This document shows, piece after piece, positions 1 to 8,384 of a stretch of 64,000 nucleotides of DNA. A program made the position numbers and the translations under genes. The notes beneath the pieces were generated by a model, which saw nothing but the letters and a program-made list of their open reading frames with translations, was not told where the DNA came from and ran no database searches. The stretch's first letter is position 1; every line of letters starts with the position of its first letter. The DNA is from Nitrospira sp. (GTDB lineage: Bacteria > Nitrospirota > Nitrospiria > Nitrospirales > Nitrospiraceae): assembly GCA_005116965.1 (NCBI GenBank), contig SWDG01000025.1, positions 361,883-425,882 of the forward strand, given 5' to 3'.

Positions 1-275
1 GTTTCTCTCCAATGTTCCGGATCGTCACCAGCCTGCAGTCTACCGCTAGAGACTGAATGGGCGGGCCACATGGGGCTCAATTTTGTGTTAACGAATCGTC
101 AAAAAAGTCAGCGACAGAGATCCGTCCCATATGGAGAAGTTGTGTAGACATTCTTAATCGGGTACGTGGCAACCGCATCGGTTAGGGACATACCTCAGTC
201 ACATCTTGGGTATCAGTTGCCTACAAATCGGTAGACGGAAACGATGTGAATATCGTCCCTCCTGCACATTAATCT

Positions 276-291
276 GTTGCATCTGTTGCAT
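276..291 (+). promoter_or_regulatory. Direct-repeat promoter motif upstream of PEP-CTERM gene
   Basis: The sequence GTTGCATCTGTTGCAT, a tandem of TTGCAT units, lies about 103 bp upstream of the start at 395 in the non-coding leader 1-394. Close relatives in the same orientation relative to the next gene lie upstream of six other exported-protein genes in this window. Being a regulator-binding site is inferred from position and recurrence. Nothing else recognisable was seen in 1-394. Confidence 0.5.
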
Positions 292-394
292 CCAGTCTAG
301 ACGATGTATCTTCATGTCCACTATGCTCATGCCCTGATTGTAACAACCTGAGTCTCAGACAGGGATTCAGTCCGGTGACGAAAGGATGTGGAAC

Positions 395-1000
395 ATGAAA
401 TGGGATAGGTCGATTCTGGCGTGGGGGCTCTTCAGCGTCGGGGTATTTCTCCAATCGCCTGCTTACGCGGTAACCGTGACGCATCTCGAGGTGACCAGAG
501 GCGCCGTGAATTATGATGGGCCGAACCAGGACGCGCTCGATCGGCTGCTCGCGCAGGACGGCGTCATGCAGATGGGACGATTTCAAGGAGTCGGCGAACT
601 TGTCCCGACGATCAACCGATCCAACGAGACCCATGCGCTGTTCACCTCCGGCTTCAGCGGGGCCGCGGCTCCGTCAGCTGTCATCACGGACTCCGTCATC
701 ACGGTCGACCTCTCCTCCCTGTTCTTCAGCGTGAATCAGGGTAACGCCTATCGACTGTGGAACATCGGCACCGTTGTCACCGGCCTCTACAATCCGACGT
801 CGAAAGAGTTTGCGCTTTCATGGGATCGCGTCTTTGATGAAAATTGTCAACAAGGACAAGCCTCGTTCTTCGTGAATGGACTGGTCCATTTTGACTCCGA
901 TGTGCAACCTGTCCCCGTTCCCGCCGCCGCATGGTTATTCGGAAGTGGGTTGGCCGGTATCGCCGCCCTGGTGCGCCGACGCCATCGTTGTTTGACCTAG
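395..1000 (+). CDS. Exported PEP-CTERM (VPVPA-type) protein
   Basis: This is a 201-residue exported protein. The N-terminus has a basic start and a hydrophobic stretch ending near Pro-Ala-Tyr-Ala, typical of a signal peptide. The C-terminus has VPVPAAAWLFGSGL, a hydrophobic helix and an Arg-rich end, the layout of PEP-CTERM/VPLPA sorting tails that exosortase-type systems process. The middle is not recognised. The ATG at 395 is preferred over 386 because AAAGGA lies 8 bases before it. The next gene, of the same tail class, follows after 290 bp, so the locus looks like a cluster of surface or matrix proteins. Confidence 0.8.
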   Translation: MKWDRSILAWGLFSVGVFLQSPAYAVTVTHLEVTRGAVNYDGPNQDALDRLLAQDGVMQMGRFQGVGELVPTINRSNETHALFTSGFSGAAAPSAVITDSVITVDLSSLFFSVNQGNAYRLWNIGTVVTGLYNPTSKEFALSWDRVFDENCQQGQASFFVNGLVHFDSDVQPVPVPAAAWLFGSGLAGIAALVRRRHRCLT

Positions 1001-1142
1001 CGGGTTTCGATATTCTGATTCGAAGGGCGCAACCGACAGGCGGCTCCGATAGCTGCCTCCCATTTTTTCTGCTCACCTGTAGCCATCACTGACGTCTGAC
1101 TGGAGAAAGACGGTAGGCGCTGCTCCGCATCCTACATATTTC

Positions 1143-1158
1143 GTCACATCTGTAGCAT
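1143..1158 (+). promoter_or_regulatory. Variant of the GCATCTGTnGCAT promoter motif
   Basis: GTCACATCTGTAGCAT, followed by a further TTGCAT, lies 133 bp upstream of the start at 1291. It matches the motif at 276 in 13 of 16 positions and has the same orientation relative to the downstream gene. The rest of the 290-bp gap shows nothing else recognisable. Confidence 0.4.
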
Positions 1159-1290
1159 ATCTTGCATGCTACCAGTAGCCGTCTCCACTTCGCAGTAGCT
1201 ACACTCCAGCTGAAGAAGACGTCCTGGGCAGCATTGCACTGCTTCCGAGGGATCGGAAACAATCAACTCACACGAACAGAAGGGCACACA

Positions 1291-1897
1291 ATGAATCCAT
1301 TTTTACGCGTATTTTGGCCTCTCTCCACCGGAGCCTTGAAACACACCCTACTCACCGCCAGCTTCGGACTGGCGCTCTTCTTACCACAAGCTGAAGCAGC
1401 TCTGTTCGATTTTTCCTATGTCTACAACGGGAACACCCTCCAAGGCATCGTGGACGGCACCCTGCTAAGGGGATAACAACAAAGTGGCCGTCGATTTGAT
1501 CCCGACCCTCACCTTCAATGGCGAGGCAAGGCCGCCACTACCTCTCGTCCACAATGCCGACCATTTATACAGCGTGGTCTTGTTCCCAGATCTTTTCCCA
1601 CTCCAACCAGGTTTTCCTGATGAGACAACACCGTGGCTGACCCTGGACGGCAGTTATATGAATATCGTGTTCTACCAGTTGGGGGATTGCGAAAATGGTG
1701 TCAATATCAATGCGGGAAACAGTTTGGCGGCGCTCTTTAATGGGCCGTTTATCGCAGCCGGTACGTCCTATGGCTTCACCCATAGCCCTTATGCGCAAGC
1801 CGACTGGCACATGAGTCCCATACCACTTCCTGCCGCGCTGCCGCTGTTTGCCACTGGCCTCGCGGCCATAGCTTGGCTGCGACGCAAGGTGGCGTAG
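1291..1897 (+). pseudogene. Frameshifted exported VPLPA-CTERM protein gene
   Basis: Two adjacent frames form one protein. The first (1291-1476) gives a signal peptide ending PQAEA and a mature start ALFDFSYVYNG. It stops at a TAA just after a run of four G at 1469-1472. Removing one G joins it in frame to the second part, which runs to 1897 and ends with IPLPAALPLFATGL, a hydrophobic helix and an Arg-rich tail, the VPLPA-CTERM sorting pattern. The joined protein would be about 200 residues. AAGGG before the ATG at 1291 supports that start. The break may be a real mutation, slippage-based switching or a sequencing error in the G run. Confidence 0.75.
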
Positions 1898-1941
1898 CCG
1901 TTGTAAGACGGCGACACGCGTCTCGGCATCGACCAAATGAA

Positions 1942-1974
1942 GAAGAGCCGACGGATTCACCCCGTCGGCTCTTC
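1942..1974. terminator. Perfect 13-bp hairpin between convergent genes
   Basis: GAAGAGCCGACGG and its exact complement flank a 7-base loop between the plus-strand gene ending at 1897 and the minus-strand gene ending at 2016. A T tract is weak on both strands, so a shared transcription stop is inferred from position and stem strength. Confidence 0.55.
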
Positions 1975-2015
1975 GATGCACTCCCGGTTGTAATCTATTC
2001 CGATTCGGAAGCAGT

Positions 2016-2534
2016 CTACCCCAGAACTCGGCAAAATCGATCGACGGTGCGTTCGAAGAGAAAGAGTGCCGTGTCTTCAAGCGACGCGGCCAAAGCGGCC
2101 TCGGCGGCGGCACGGACTTGGGAGGCAGGGACGTGGAAACGCTCTGCGATCCAGGTTGCGTCGGTAAGATCCTCATCGGTGCCTCGGCGAAGCTTGCTCA
2201 CAATGAAATCCACCGGAGCCAAAAGGGACAGCCGAAATCCTGGTTCATCAATTATGATCGTAGCGCGATCGCGATACCCGGGCGGCATCGCCACCACCGA
2301 CCAGCCGGACAGACTTTGCCCGAGATTCGCGGGAATATTGTGGCGGCTCAGAAACGCTTTCAAGGACCGGACGCCCTCACGGAGTTCCCCGTCCACGTCG
2401 ATTGTGGCACGAGAGAGGTGACCGTACGCCAGCATGGCCATGCCGCCGATCAAGACTAAATCGATCTGGTGCCCGGTCTCATCGACATACTCCCGGAGCA
2501 ATACCTGTAGGCGATCAAGCGTGAGCGTGGGCAA
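2016..2534 (-). CDS. Nucleotidyltransferase-like protein (toxin-type cassette)
   Basis: The protein has a nucleotidyltransferase-like core: VLIGGMAMLAYGH followed by the DVD of ATIDVDGEL, the arrangement of the glycine loop and metal-binding Asp pair in MNT/AbiEii-type enzymes. The substrate is unknown. The TTG at 2534 is chosen because GGAGG lies 9 bases upstream and the overlap with the preceding reading frame is then only 20 bases. An ATG at 2585 is in frame but lacks a ribosome site and would overlap by 71 bases. The upstream frame (2515-2841) is a likely partner. A toxin or phage-defence role is possible but not shown. Confidence 0.6.
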   Translation of the reverse strand: MPTLTLDRLQVLLREYVDETGHQIDLVLIGGMAMLAYGHLSRATIDVDGELREGVRSLKAFLSRHNIPANLGQSLSGWSVVAMPPGYRDRATIIIDEPGFRLSLLAPVDFIVSKLRRGTDEDLTDATWIAERFHVPASQVRAAAEAALAASLEDTALFLFERTVDRFCRVLG

Positions 2535-2841
2535 ATTCGAGAGCCTCCGCAAGCTGACGATGGAGTCGCTCGTCGATGGGGCCATGATTTTCAGGAAGCG
2601 GCGCACGGGACACAAGCCCGGAGACAAGGCTGCGATATCGCGTGTACCACCGACAGGCCGTCTCATACGCTTCCTGCACGTGCGGATCATGCAAGGCTGT
2701 CCATTCAATGGAGTCGTTGACCAGAATTTCAAGCCACAGGATACGACCGATCCGTGGATGACATAACGCGTCATCCAGGGATGAGACTCCCAGATAGGCC
2801 GGCAGCAGCTTCAGCAATGGACGTGCAGGAGGCCTGGACAT
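2515..2841 (-). CDS. Possible partner protein of the nucleotidyltransferase (internal start)
   Basis: This 108-residue stretch begins MSRPPARPLL and ends in an acidic, helix-prone region (ERLHRQLAEALEFAHAHA). It overlaps the downstream nucleotidyltransferase by about 20 bases, as partner genes in two-gene cassettes often do. It lies in the same uninterrupted frame as the exported protein upstream, so it may be translated on its own or as the tail of that product. No good ribosome site is visible before the ATG at 2841. The family was not recognised. Confidence 0.4.
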   Translation of the reverse strand: MSRPPARPLLKLLPAYLGVSSLDDALCHPRIGRILWLEILVNDSIEWTALHDPHVQEAYETACRWYTRYRSLVSGLVSRAPLPENHGPIDERLHRQLAEALEFAHAHA

Positions 2842-3732
2842 AAAGTGGGATTCTACACCGGTCCCACGAAGTTGCCAACTCGAACGGGAGAGGCAAGTAT
2901 GGCAGCACTGGCAGGGGGGAGCAGGTAGGTAAAGCGCCGTAAAGAGCGAGCTCAGCGCATTCGAGTCGGCGCCGCCGATCACCAGCGAATAGGTACCGGG
3001 GCCGAGACTACCGGTCCAGGTAACCTGATTATCAAGGGTATCGCCGTTATGACCGTCTCCGACGGCAGTACCCGTGAAGGTGGCTGTGCTCACTTGACCA
3101 TTGTTATTACCCATGGCGAAGTTGCCATCCGCTCGGTACACACCCCAATTGGCCCCCAGGGCATCGACCGCCCCACCGCCCTCAGCGGTGATTTCATCCA
3201 TGGCGTCGAAGAAGGGCGACCAGGTGGCAAGGGCCGCCTGGCCTTGCAGATAGCCTCCATCACCAGGGGTGTTGGCGGCAGTTCCCACGATCGCCGCACT
3301 TTGCAAGGTCGTGATCTGGGCCGGGGTCAATCCATTAAGGTCACCCACTCCGTCGTGGGATGAGGCCGGCACCAGGCCGCTGAACAGGGAGAACCCCGGA
3401 TTCAGCACCGATGCGCCGTTGCTGTTGGCCGTGCCGGTCACCGTGATGCTGACGGTGGACGCCGAGTCGAGGGTGAAGAACCGGAAACGGTTGTTATGGG
3501 TATCCGCCAGCGTATCGACCGCCCCGGTGCGATTGACGCCGTTGTTGCTCATGCCTGATATCCACCCCGCATTGCTGCTGGCGGTGGGGGTAAAGTTGTT
3601 CAGCGCGCCGAAGGTATTGGTAGATTGATCGTAGAGCGAGCTACCGTACCCGACGTGCGCGGAGGCGACACCGGCCGCCAGCGTGAGAGCCAGGGCGGAG
3701 AGAGATCCGACTATGAGTGATTTGTTACGCAT
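2515..3732 (-). CDS. Chimeric exported protein: HVxY-type N-terminal part fused to foreign tail
   Basis: The first roughly 265 residues resemble the two paralogues at 4268-5161 and 5213-5986: a signal peptide ending ASA, a mature start HVGYG, a SNAGW block, and GPGTYSLVIGG near the end. Unlike them, this one has no VPVPA sorting tail. After FTALYLPAPP the frame runs without a stop into an unrelated 108-residue segment ending at 2515. The ATG at 3732 is supported by AAGGAG 7 bases upstream. A deletion or insertion near 2840-2940 probably removed the sorting tail and fused the frames. The fused product may not be anchored or functional. Confidence 0.6.
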   Translation of the reverse strand: MRNKSLIVGSLSALALTLAAGVASAHVGYGSSLYDQSTNTFGALNNFTPTASSNAGWISGMSNNGVNRTGAVDTLADTHNNRFRFFTLDSASTVSITVTGTANSNGASVLNPGFSLFSGLVPASSHDGVGDLNGLTPAQITTLQSAAIVGTAANTPGDGGYLQGQAALATWSPFFDAMDEITAEGGGAVDALGANWGVYRADGNFAMGNNNGQVSTATFTGTAVGDGHNGDTLDNQVTWTGSLGPGTYSLVIGGADSNALSSLFTALYLPAPPCQCCHTCLSRSSWQLRGTGVESHFMSRPPARPLLKLLPAYLGVSSLDDALCHPRIGRILWLEILVNDSIEWTALHDPHVQEAYETACRWYTRYRSLVSGLVSRAPLPENHGPIDERLHRQLAEALEFAHAHA

Positions 3733-3769
3733 GCACAATCTCCTTGCTGTTTATGGTTGAGCACTTCTC

Positions 3770-3792
3770 TGGATTGCCTATAGATTAGGAAC
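3770..3792 (-). promoter_or_regulatory. CCTA-N5-TAGG element upstream of the chimeric gene
   Basis: CCTA, five bases, TAGG forms a short inverted repeat inside TGGATTGCCTA...TAGGAAC, about 38 bp upstream of the start at 3732. A close copy (spacing 6) lies at 29333-29356, upstream of the TlpA-like gene. A role in regulation is inferred only from the repeated context. Confidence 0.3.
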
Positions 3793-3934
3793 AGGCAAGA
3801 CGGACCATCCTAGTACGATCGCGCACCACTAGCGGCTTCACGATCTTTGTATTCCTCCTCTTCCTTGAACTAGGTTTACACCCGTCCCTCTCCAGCATAT
3901 GGTCGCAATCGGTCTATCAAATGTTGACCGCGTG

Positions 3935-3979
3935 CTCTACAGACGCCTACCTACTTATGCAACAGATGCGACAGAAACT
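3935..3979 (-). promoter_or_regulatory. 45-bp conserved promoter motif upstream of PEP-CTERM paralogue
   Basis: This segment matches 6125-6169 in 39 of 45 positions and includes ATGCAACAGATGCGAC on the plus strand, which reads GTCGCATCTGTTGCAT toward the gene at 3732. It lies about 200 bp upstream of that start. The surrounding 3733-4170 stretch has no credible gene. The two copies precede paralogous genes, so common ancestry of the promoters is an alternative to selection on a binding site. Confidence 0.5.
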
Positions 3980-4175
3980 GCTCGCGGCTCGCGACTGTTC
4001 CCGCTCCACTCATCAACGGTAGCTTAGTTCGACGTCAGGAACGAACTGGCTGCACCTCACTGCCCTGATTGTGACGCGAGCATCGGGCGGGATGTGTCAT
4101 CGGAATAGATCTACCGCAAAAGAAATTGAACGATTGAAAAATGGCTGGATGTGGGGAGAGAGCCGTCTTAATAAG

Positions 4176-4246
4176 AAAAACCCCAAAGCGACTGCCCGAG
4201 CCTGAATCGCACGAAGCGATTCATTCAACGCACAGGCACCTTGGGG
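4176..4246 (-). terminator. Rho-independent terminator after the PEP-CTERM pair
   Basis: Read on the minus strand, CCCCAA pairs with TTGGGG around an inner perfect stem TGAATCGC/GCGATTCA, and the outer arm is followed by TTTTTCTT. It begins about 20 bp after the stop at 4268, as expected for the end of the two-gene transcript from 5986. Confidence 0.75.
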
Positions 4247-4267
4247 CTCTCCTACCGATCGTGCCGC

Positions 4268-5161
4268 TTAGGCTGAGGCCTTCATCCTACGGCGAGCCAG
4301 TCCGGCAAGGCCGACCAGGCCGCTGCCGAACAGATAGACCGCCGCCGGCACCGGCACTGGAGCTGCGGTGAACTGAATGTTGAACCCTCGGCCGATACGA
4401 GCTGCCGTATAGGCATCGCACGCTGCACCGGCTGTCCCACACCCGTTCGATGCGACGACATTACTGAACACGGTATCGAGATTGTCCTGATTGACGCCGC
4501 CGACGACCAAGTTATAGATCCCGGGGCCGAGCACATAGGTCCCGGAGATGCTATTGCCGGTGGAGGTCCCATCGCCCGCGATAAATTGTGCGGTCGGAGC
4601 CTCTCCGAGGTCGTTCGCCATCGTGAAATCGGCATTGGACCGATACTCCCCCCACTTCTGTGAATTGGGGTCGGTCGGGGCTCCGGGTTGGCCATCATGG
4701 GGAAGCGCAAAGGGCGACCAGGTTGCAAAGGGCGTTTGGCCTGGGTATGGAGCCCCGTCATGGGACAAGTCGGACGCGATCGGGGTAAACAGTGAGTAGC
4801 CCGGGTTCAAGTCATCCAACGCAGTCACGATAGTCGTGGTGCCGAAAGGCACATATTGGAATCCGCTGATCGACGAGATCGTGAAATCAACGGCCGAGGT
4901 CTCCGTCAGCTCGAACTTAAAGAACCGGTTGAGATGGCTATCCGTCTGCGTGGTCGCATTCTGCCCGGCCAGCCAACCAGCATTGCTGGAGACGTAGTTG
5001 TTTTGGTTGCCGTTGACGTTCAAGGGATCGCCATAGACGACGTGCGCGGAGGCCTGTCCGGTGGTCAGACCCATGCCACCCACGAGGCAAGCTATCGCCA
5101 GCAGCACACGCGCGGCGGCCCGTCGCGGTTGTGTATAGGCACTTGGTTGTCTGTTTCTCAT
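4268..5161 (-). CDS. Exported PEP-CTERM protein, HVxY family member 2
   Basis: This is a 297-residue exported protein. A signal peptide ends GQASA and the mature chain starts HVVYGDPLN. A SNAGWLAGQ block and a SHLNRFFKFEL block are shared with the paralogues on either side. The C-terminus has VPVPAAVYLFGSGLVGLAGLARRR, a complete PEP-CTERM-type sorting tail. The ATG at 5161 has AAGGAG 7 bases upstream, which rules out the TTG at 5164. Only 51 bp separate it from the upstream paralogue, so the two are likely one transcript ending at the terminator near 4180. The core function is unknown; a surface or matrix role is inferred from the tail. Confidence 0.8.
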   Translation of the reverse strand: MRNRQPSAYTQPRRAAARVLLAIACLVGGMGLTTGQASAHVVYGDPLNVNGNQNNYVSSNAGWLAGQNATTQTDSHLNRFFKFELTETSAVDFTISSISGFQYVPFGTTTIVTALDDLNPGYSLFTPIASDLSHDGAPYPGQTPFATWSPFALPHDGQPGAPTDPNSQKWGEYRSNADFTMANDLGEAPTAQFIAGDGTSTGNSISGTYVLGPGIYNLVVGGVNQDNLDTVFSNVVASNGCGTAGAACDAYTAARIGRGFNIQFTAAPVPVPAAVYLFGSGLVGLAGLARRRMKASA

Positions 5162-5212
5162 CAATGATCTCCTTGTTTAGGTGTTTAAGAATACGTGCAC
5201 TCCACTGGCTCA

Positions 5213-5986
5213 TTATCTTTGGCGACGAGCCAGACCCGCCAAACCGATAAGCCCTGTTCCGAACAAATACAGCGCCGCCGGTACCGGCACCGGGGAGGCG
5301 TTCAAACTGATGGTTCCATTGATAAAGGGGCCGGTGCAGTCAGCTCCCGGGGTCGTGCAAGCGGCGCCCCCGGCGACGATGGTGTAACTTCCAGCGGGGA
5401 GAAAATATCCGAGCAGCGATTCGTTGCCGGCGGTATCGTTCTTGTGCGTGAGATATTCGATGACGCTCCACGCGCCTGAGTCGGTCGCCATGCTCCACGA
5501 ACCGAGCGCGTTGAACTGACCTTCAAAGTCGATGTTGACGGTATCCCGGAAGGGCGACACGCGACCGGCTGCATCCTGAGTGACGCCGTTGTCCACGGGA
5601 GAGGCAATTTTATTGAAGCTCCCGTCCACGGGATTGAGCGGATCGAACCCCGTATCATCATGCGCCTGACCGGGCAAGAGTCCTCCGTATAATGTAAAGG
5701 CCGGATTCAACCCCAGTTCGTTCGCGCCGGTCATCGTGATATTGACCAACGAATCCTCGTTCAGCTGAAACGCAAAAAACGAGACTTGGTGGCTATCGCC
5801 CAGATTCCCATCCGTGGCGTCGATCCAGCCGAATCGCTTCATGGGCGCGCTCGCCGATCCCCCGGCTGCATTGATAAAGCTGTAGTCCACATGGGCGATG
5901 GCGTTGCCTGCCCACATCATGGCGCCGACGGCGATTGCCGCCGCGACCATTGTTCTGACTGCGCCATTCACCTTCATAGTTTTCAT
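5213..5986 (-). CDS. Exported PEP-CTERM protein, HVxY family member 3
   Basis: This 257-residue protein has a signal peptide ending AIA and a mature start HVDYSFINAAGG, matching the HVxY opening of its neighbours. LPAGSYTIVAGG precedes a short Cys-containing segment and the sorting tail VPVPAALYLFGTGL with an Arg-rich end. GGAGG lies 7 bases before the ATG at 5986. It is the first gene of a probable two-gene transcript with 4268-5161 and carries the conserved 45-bp promoter motif about 140 bp upstream. The molecular role is unknown. Confidence 0.8.
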   Translation of the reverse strand: MKTMKVNGAVRTMVAAAIAVGAMMWAGNAIAHVDYSFINAAGGSASAPMKRFGWIDATDGNLGDSHQVSFFAFQLNEDSLVNITMTGANELGLNPAFTLYGGLLPGQAHDDTGFDPLNPVDGSFNKIASPVDNGVTQDAAGRVSPFRDTVNIDFEGQFNALGSWSMATDSGAWSVIEYLTHKNDTAGNESLLGYFLPAGSYTIVAGGAACTTPGADCTGPFINGTISLNASPVPVPAALYLFGTGLIGLAGLARRQR

Positions 5987-6124
5987 CGTCTATCCTCCTG
6001 TCGCAAACCGATCTGAACTGTCAGTTGAGTGAACGTCATTTCACGTTCCCTCCTTCCGTTGTAGGAGATGCTGTATCTGCTTCCAGTACACTTGTGTGTC
6101 TGTGTAACAAAGGCAGCCCTCGCC

Positions 6125-6169
6125 CTCTACAGACGCATACCCACTCATGCAACAGATGCAACGAAAACT
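6125..6169 (-). promoter_or_regulatory. 45-bp conserved promoter motif upstream of PEP-CTERM pair
   Basis: This copy contains ATGCAACAGATGCAAC at 6147-6162, which toward the gene at 5986 reads GTTGCATCTGTTGCAT, identical to the motif at 276-291. It agrees with 3935-3979 over 39 of 45 positions. The gap 5987-6262 holds no other recognisable feature. Confidence 0.55.
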
Positions 6170-6262
6170 ACTTATGGACCACGCCGCTTCCTCTGACTGT
6201 TTCACCTTTTTGGTCTTGATTCATGATAGATGTGGGCACAGAAAGGGCCGTACAGTTGCACC

Positions 6263-6820
6263 ATGCAGACCAACCTTGGCATTGACCGTACCCGGCACAT
6301 GCCGGTGCTCTATGCGACCGTTACCATGACCGGCGCGGCCGTGATGATCCTGGAATTACTGGGCACGCGCATCATCGGACCATTTTATGGCGTGAGCCTC
6401 TACGTGTGGGCGTCGCTCATCGCGGTGACGCTGATCGCGCTGGCGCTCGGGTATTTCCTCGGCGGCTATCTGGCTGACCGATTCGCAGCGGTGCGATTGA
6501 GCCATGTGATACTCGCCGCAGCCCTCGGCACGGCGGTCATTCCTTTGCTCACCAGCCCGGTTCTCCGCTTGACGGATTCACTTGGGCTCCGTGGCGGTGC
6601 CTTCGCCAGCGCGCTGGTACTCTTTACCTTTCCGCTGACTGCTCTGGCGATGGTGGGCCCCTATGTGATCAAGCGCGCAACGCATGACCTCCGGGGCGTG
6701 GGAACCGTGGCCGGCTCGGTCTATGCCGTCAGCACGGTCGGCAGTGTCGCGGGCACCTTGCTCCTGGGGTTTTATCACTGTACGATCTTGTGTTTTCCGG
6801 AGATTGAGGTTACTTTTTAG
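6263..6820 (+). pseudogene. Truncated membrane domain of a spermidine-synthase-like fusion protein
   Basis: The 185-residue product matches the N-terminal membrane half of fused transporter/spermidine-synthase-like proteins: MILELLGTRIIGPFYGVSLYVW and later SVYAVSTVGSVAGTLLLGF. In this family the membrane part is normally followed by a Rossmann methyltransferase-like domain of about 200 residues or more. Here the frame ends after an unrelated HCTILCFPEIEVTF, and a toxin-antitoxin pair starts 29 bases later. The gene therefore looks cut by arrival of that cassette. Several hydrophobic segments remain, so a stable membrane peptide cannot be excluded. Confidence 0.65.
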
Positions 6821-6849
6821 CCACAGGCAAGACGCCATCTGGAGGAAAC

Positions 6850-7041
6850 ATGAGAGGAATCGATTTCGTCACAAATAAACGAGGGCAGAAGACTGCAGTA
6901 CTCATTGATCTGAAGCGGCATGGTCAACTGTGGGAAGACTTTTACGATAGTGTCGTCGCGCAGGGCCGTGCCCGTGAACCGCGAGAGTCTTTGGATGCCG
7001 TGAAAGATCGTCTTCGCCGCCTAGGCAAGCTCCGTGGCTGA
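6850..7041 (+). CDS. RelB/Phd-like antitoxin
   Basis: This 63-residue protein opens FVTNKRGQKTAVLIDLKRHGQLWEDFYD, a short beta-strand and helix DNA-binding style start typical of RelB/Phd-type antitoxins, and ends in a basic helix. GGAGGA lies just before the ATG at 6850. It overlaps the RelE-like gene by 8 bases, the usual coupling in type II toxin-antitoxin pairs. Such antitoxins bind the toxin and repress their own promoter. The cassette directly follows a truncated gene, suggesting acquisition. Confidence 0.7.
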   Translation: MRGIDFVTNKRGQKTAVLIDLKRHGQLWEDFYDSVVAQGRAREPRESLDAVKDRLRRLGKLRG

Positions 7042-7294
7042 ATATTCCATTACTTTTTCCCGTTCGGCTCGCCGCGAATTGGAAGTTCTCGACTCTTCCG
7101 TCATTCCCCGCATCCTTTCCAAGATCGAATCTCTTTCACTCCACCCCCGGCCGCACGGCTCGCGAAAATTGTCCGGTGAGAAATATCTATGGCGCATTCG
7201 TATTGGCAATTATCGAGTCATATACTCAATTCTCGACAAAGAACGACGCATCGACATTACAGCCGTACGCCACCGACGGGAAGCTTACGACTAA
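7034..7294 (+). CDS. RelE/ParE family toxin
   Basis: This 86-residue protein has the compact RelE/ParE fold pattern: SITFSRSARRELEVLD, a helix with SKIESLSLHPRPHGSRKLSG, then YLWRIRIGNYRVIYSI and a final strand ITAVRHRREAYD. Family members are either ribosome-dependent mRNA interferases or gyrase poisons; the sequence alone does not decide. The start is a GTG at 7034 inside the end of the antitoxin gene, so translation is coupled. Confidence 0.8.
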   Translation: MAEYSITFSRSARRELEVLDSSVIPRILSKIESLSLHPRPHGSRKLSGEKYLWRIRIGNYRVIYSILDKERRIDITAVRHRREAYD

Positions 7295-7409
7295 GGAGCA
7301 GTGCAGTCTGCGAATATGCAGTTCACGTACTCTGAAGCTACAGATTAGAAGGTGACCGGGGTATATTACCCACATATTTTTTGGTGTCATTCTAGCTGGA
7401 AGAGCTTTC

Positions 7410-8174
7410 ATGAATGACCTGTATGGTGAAGCTTTTCAATATCTAGAAAAATCCTTCAGAATCCTTGAGGGCATGGTGTCGCCCCCACAGAAGGAATGGC
7501 ATGAGGGCACCTACTACTTTCGGTATGCAGAAAAGACGATCCATCAAGCTATGGTCCAGAAGCTTGCCCGAGTAATCTCTGGTCTTCACGCCGCCTCGAT
7601 GCTTGTAAACTATGGATTTCTTCAAGAACAGGCTGCTTTGCATAGAATGCTTGACGAATTCCATGAGGACACCTTGTTCTTGGCCTACGCCGTCATCAAC
7701 GATAACGTGACAGAGACTCACCGCAGATACCTTGCTGCCTTCTACAAAGAAGAGTTCGATCATCTGACCGGAGAATGGTCGCCGGGCCGTAAAAAAATGA
7801 TGGTACAGCGACGAGAAATCCGAGCCTACCTGGACGAGGCTCAGCAAAATAATATGGACCCGAAGAACAGGGTAGCTCTCTCCAACCAAATCTACGCGAG
7901 CTATTCGGGCTTTGTTCATGGTGCTTCCCCGCACATCATGGATATGGTTCAAGGAAGTCCTCCAAAATTCCAGCTACAAGGATTGAAAGGAACCGCATTA
8001 CACAAACTACACCAAGATGACCTCTTTAACCCCTGTTTCCGTGCCATCATCTCGTTCGCACTCGTGGCGAAGGCATTCGGTAACGAGGAGCTGTTCCAGA
8101 GCCTGCGTGTCTATCACCTTGAGTTTGATAAAAAGTCTGGACGGAACAATGCTTACCACCCTGAATCGAATTAG
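7410..8174 (+). CDS. Uncharacterised helical protein
   Basis: I do not recognise this 254-residue protein. It is soluble and mostly helical, with no signal peptide. The stretch ALSNQIYASYSGFVHGASPHIMDM has a Tyr-Ser-x-x-Val-His pattern that recalls DUF5677/HEPN-like proteins, but that is a weak resemblance. GGAAGAG lies upstream of the ATG at 7410. Codon use is more AT-rich than in the housekeeping genes nearby. It follows a toxin-antitoxin pair and a broken gene, consistent with an acquired patch at 6.8-8.2 kb. The gap to the next gene (8175-8384) shows nothing clear. Confidence 0.6.
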   Translation: MNDLYGEAFQYLEKSFRILEGMVSPPQKEWHEGTYYFRYAEKTIHQAMVQKLARVISGLHAASMLVNYGFLQEQAALHRMLDEFHEDTLFLAYAVINDNVTETHRRYLAAFYKEEFDHLTGEWSPGRKKMMVQRREIRAYLDEAQQNNMDPKNRVALSNQIYASYSGFVHGASPHIMDMVQGSPPKFQLQGLKGTALHKLHQDDLFNPCFRAIISFALVAKAFGNEELFQSLRVYHLEFDKKSGRNNAYHPESN

Positions 8175-8384
8175 GACTCATTATCAGCACACTTCTCAAA
8201 AGAGCCCTACCTACCCTGCGAACTGTGGCAGAACTATCGTGTCCGATCTGTTTTCATCGGTTCCGCGTCTACTTCTTGATCCTCTGTAAGTGATTGAGAT
8301 TGAAACGATGAGGTGCTATCGGGACCTAAAGTCTCTGGGGTTATGAAGAATTCAAAGCTCGCAGCCTCTGTCCTCCTGGCAGAC

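Noticed and set aside
6025-6060. Sigma-54 promoter upstream of the PEP-CTERM pair
   Set aside because: A GG and a GC pair occur in TGGAAGCAGATACAGC on the minus strand nearby, but the spacing is 11 instead of 10 and flanking bases do not match.
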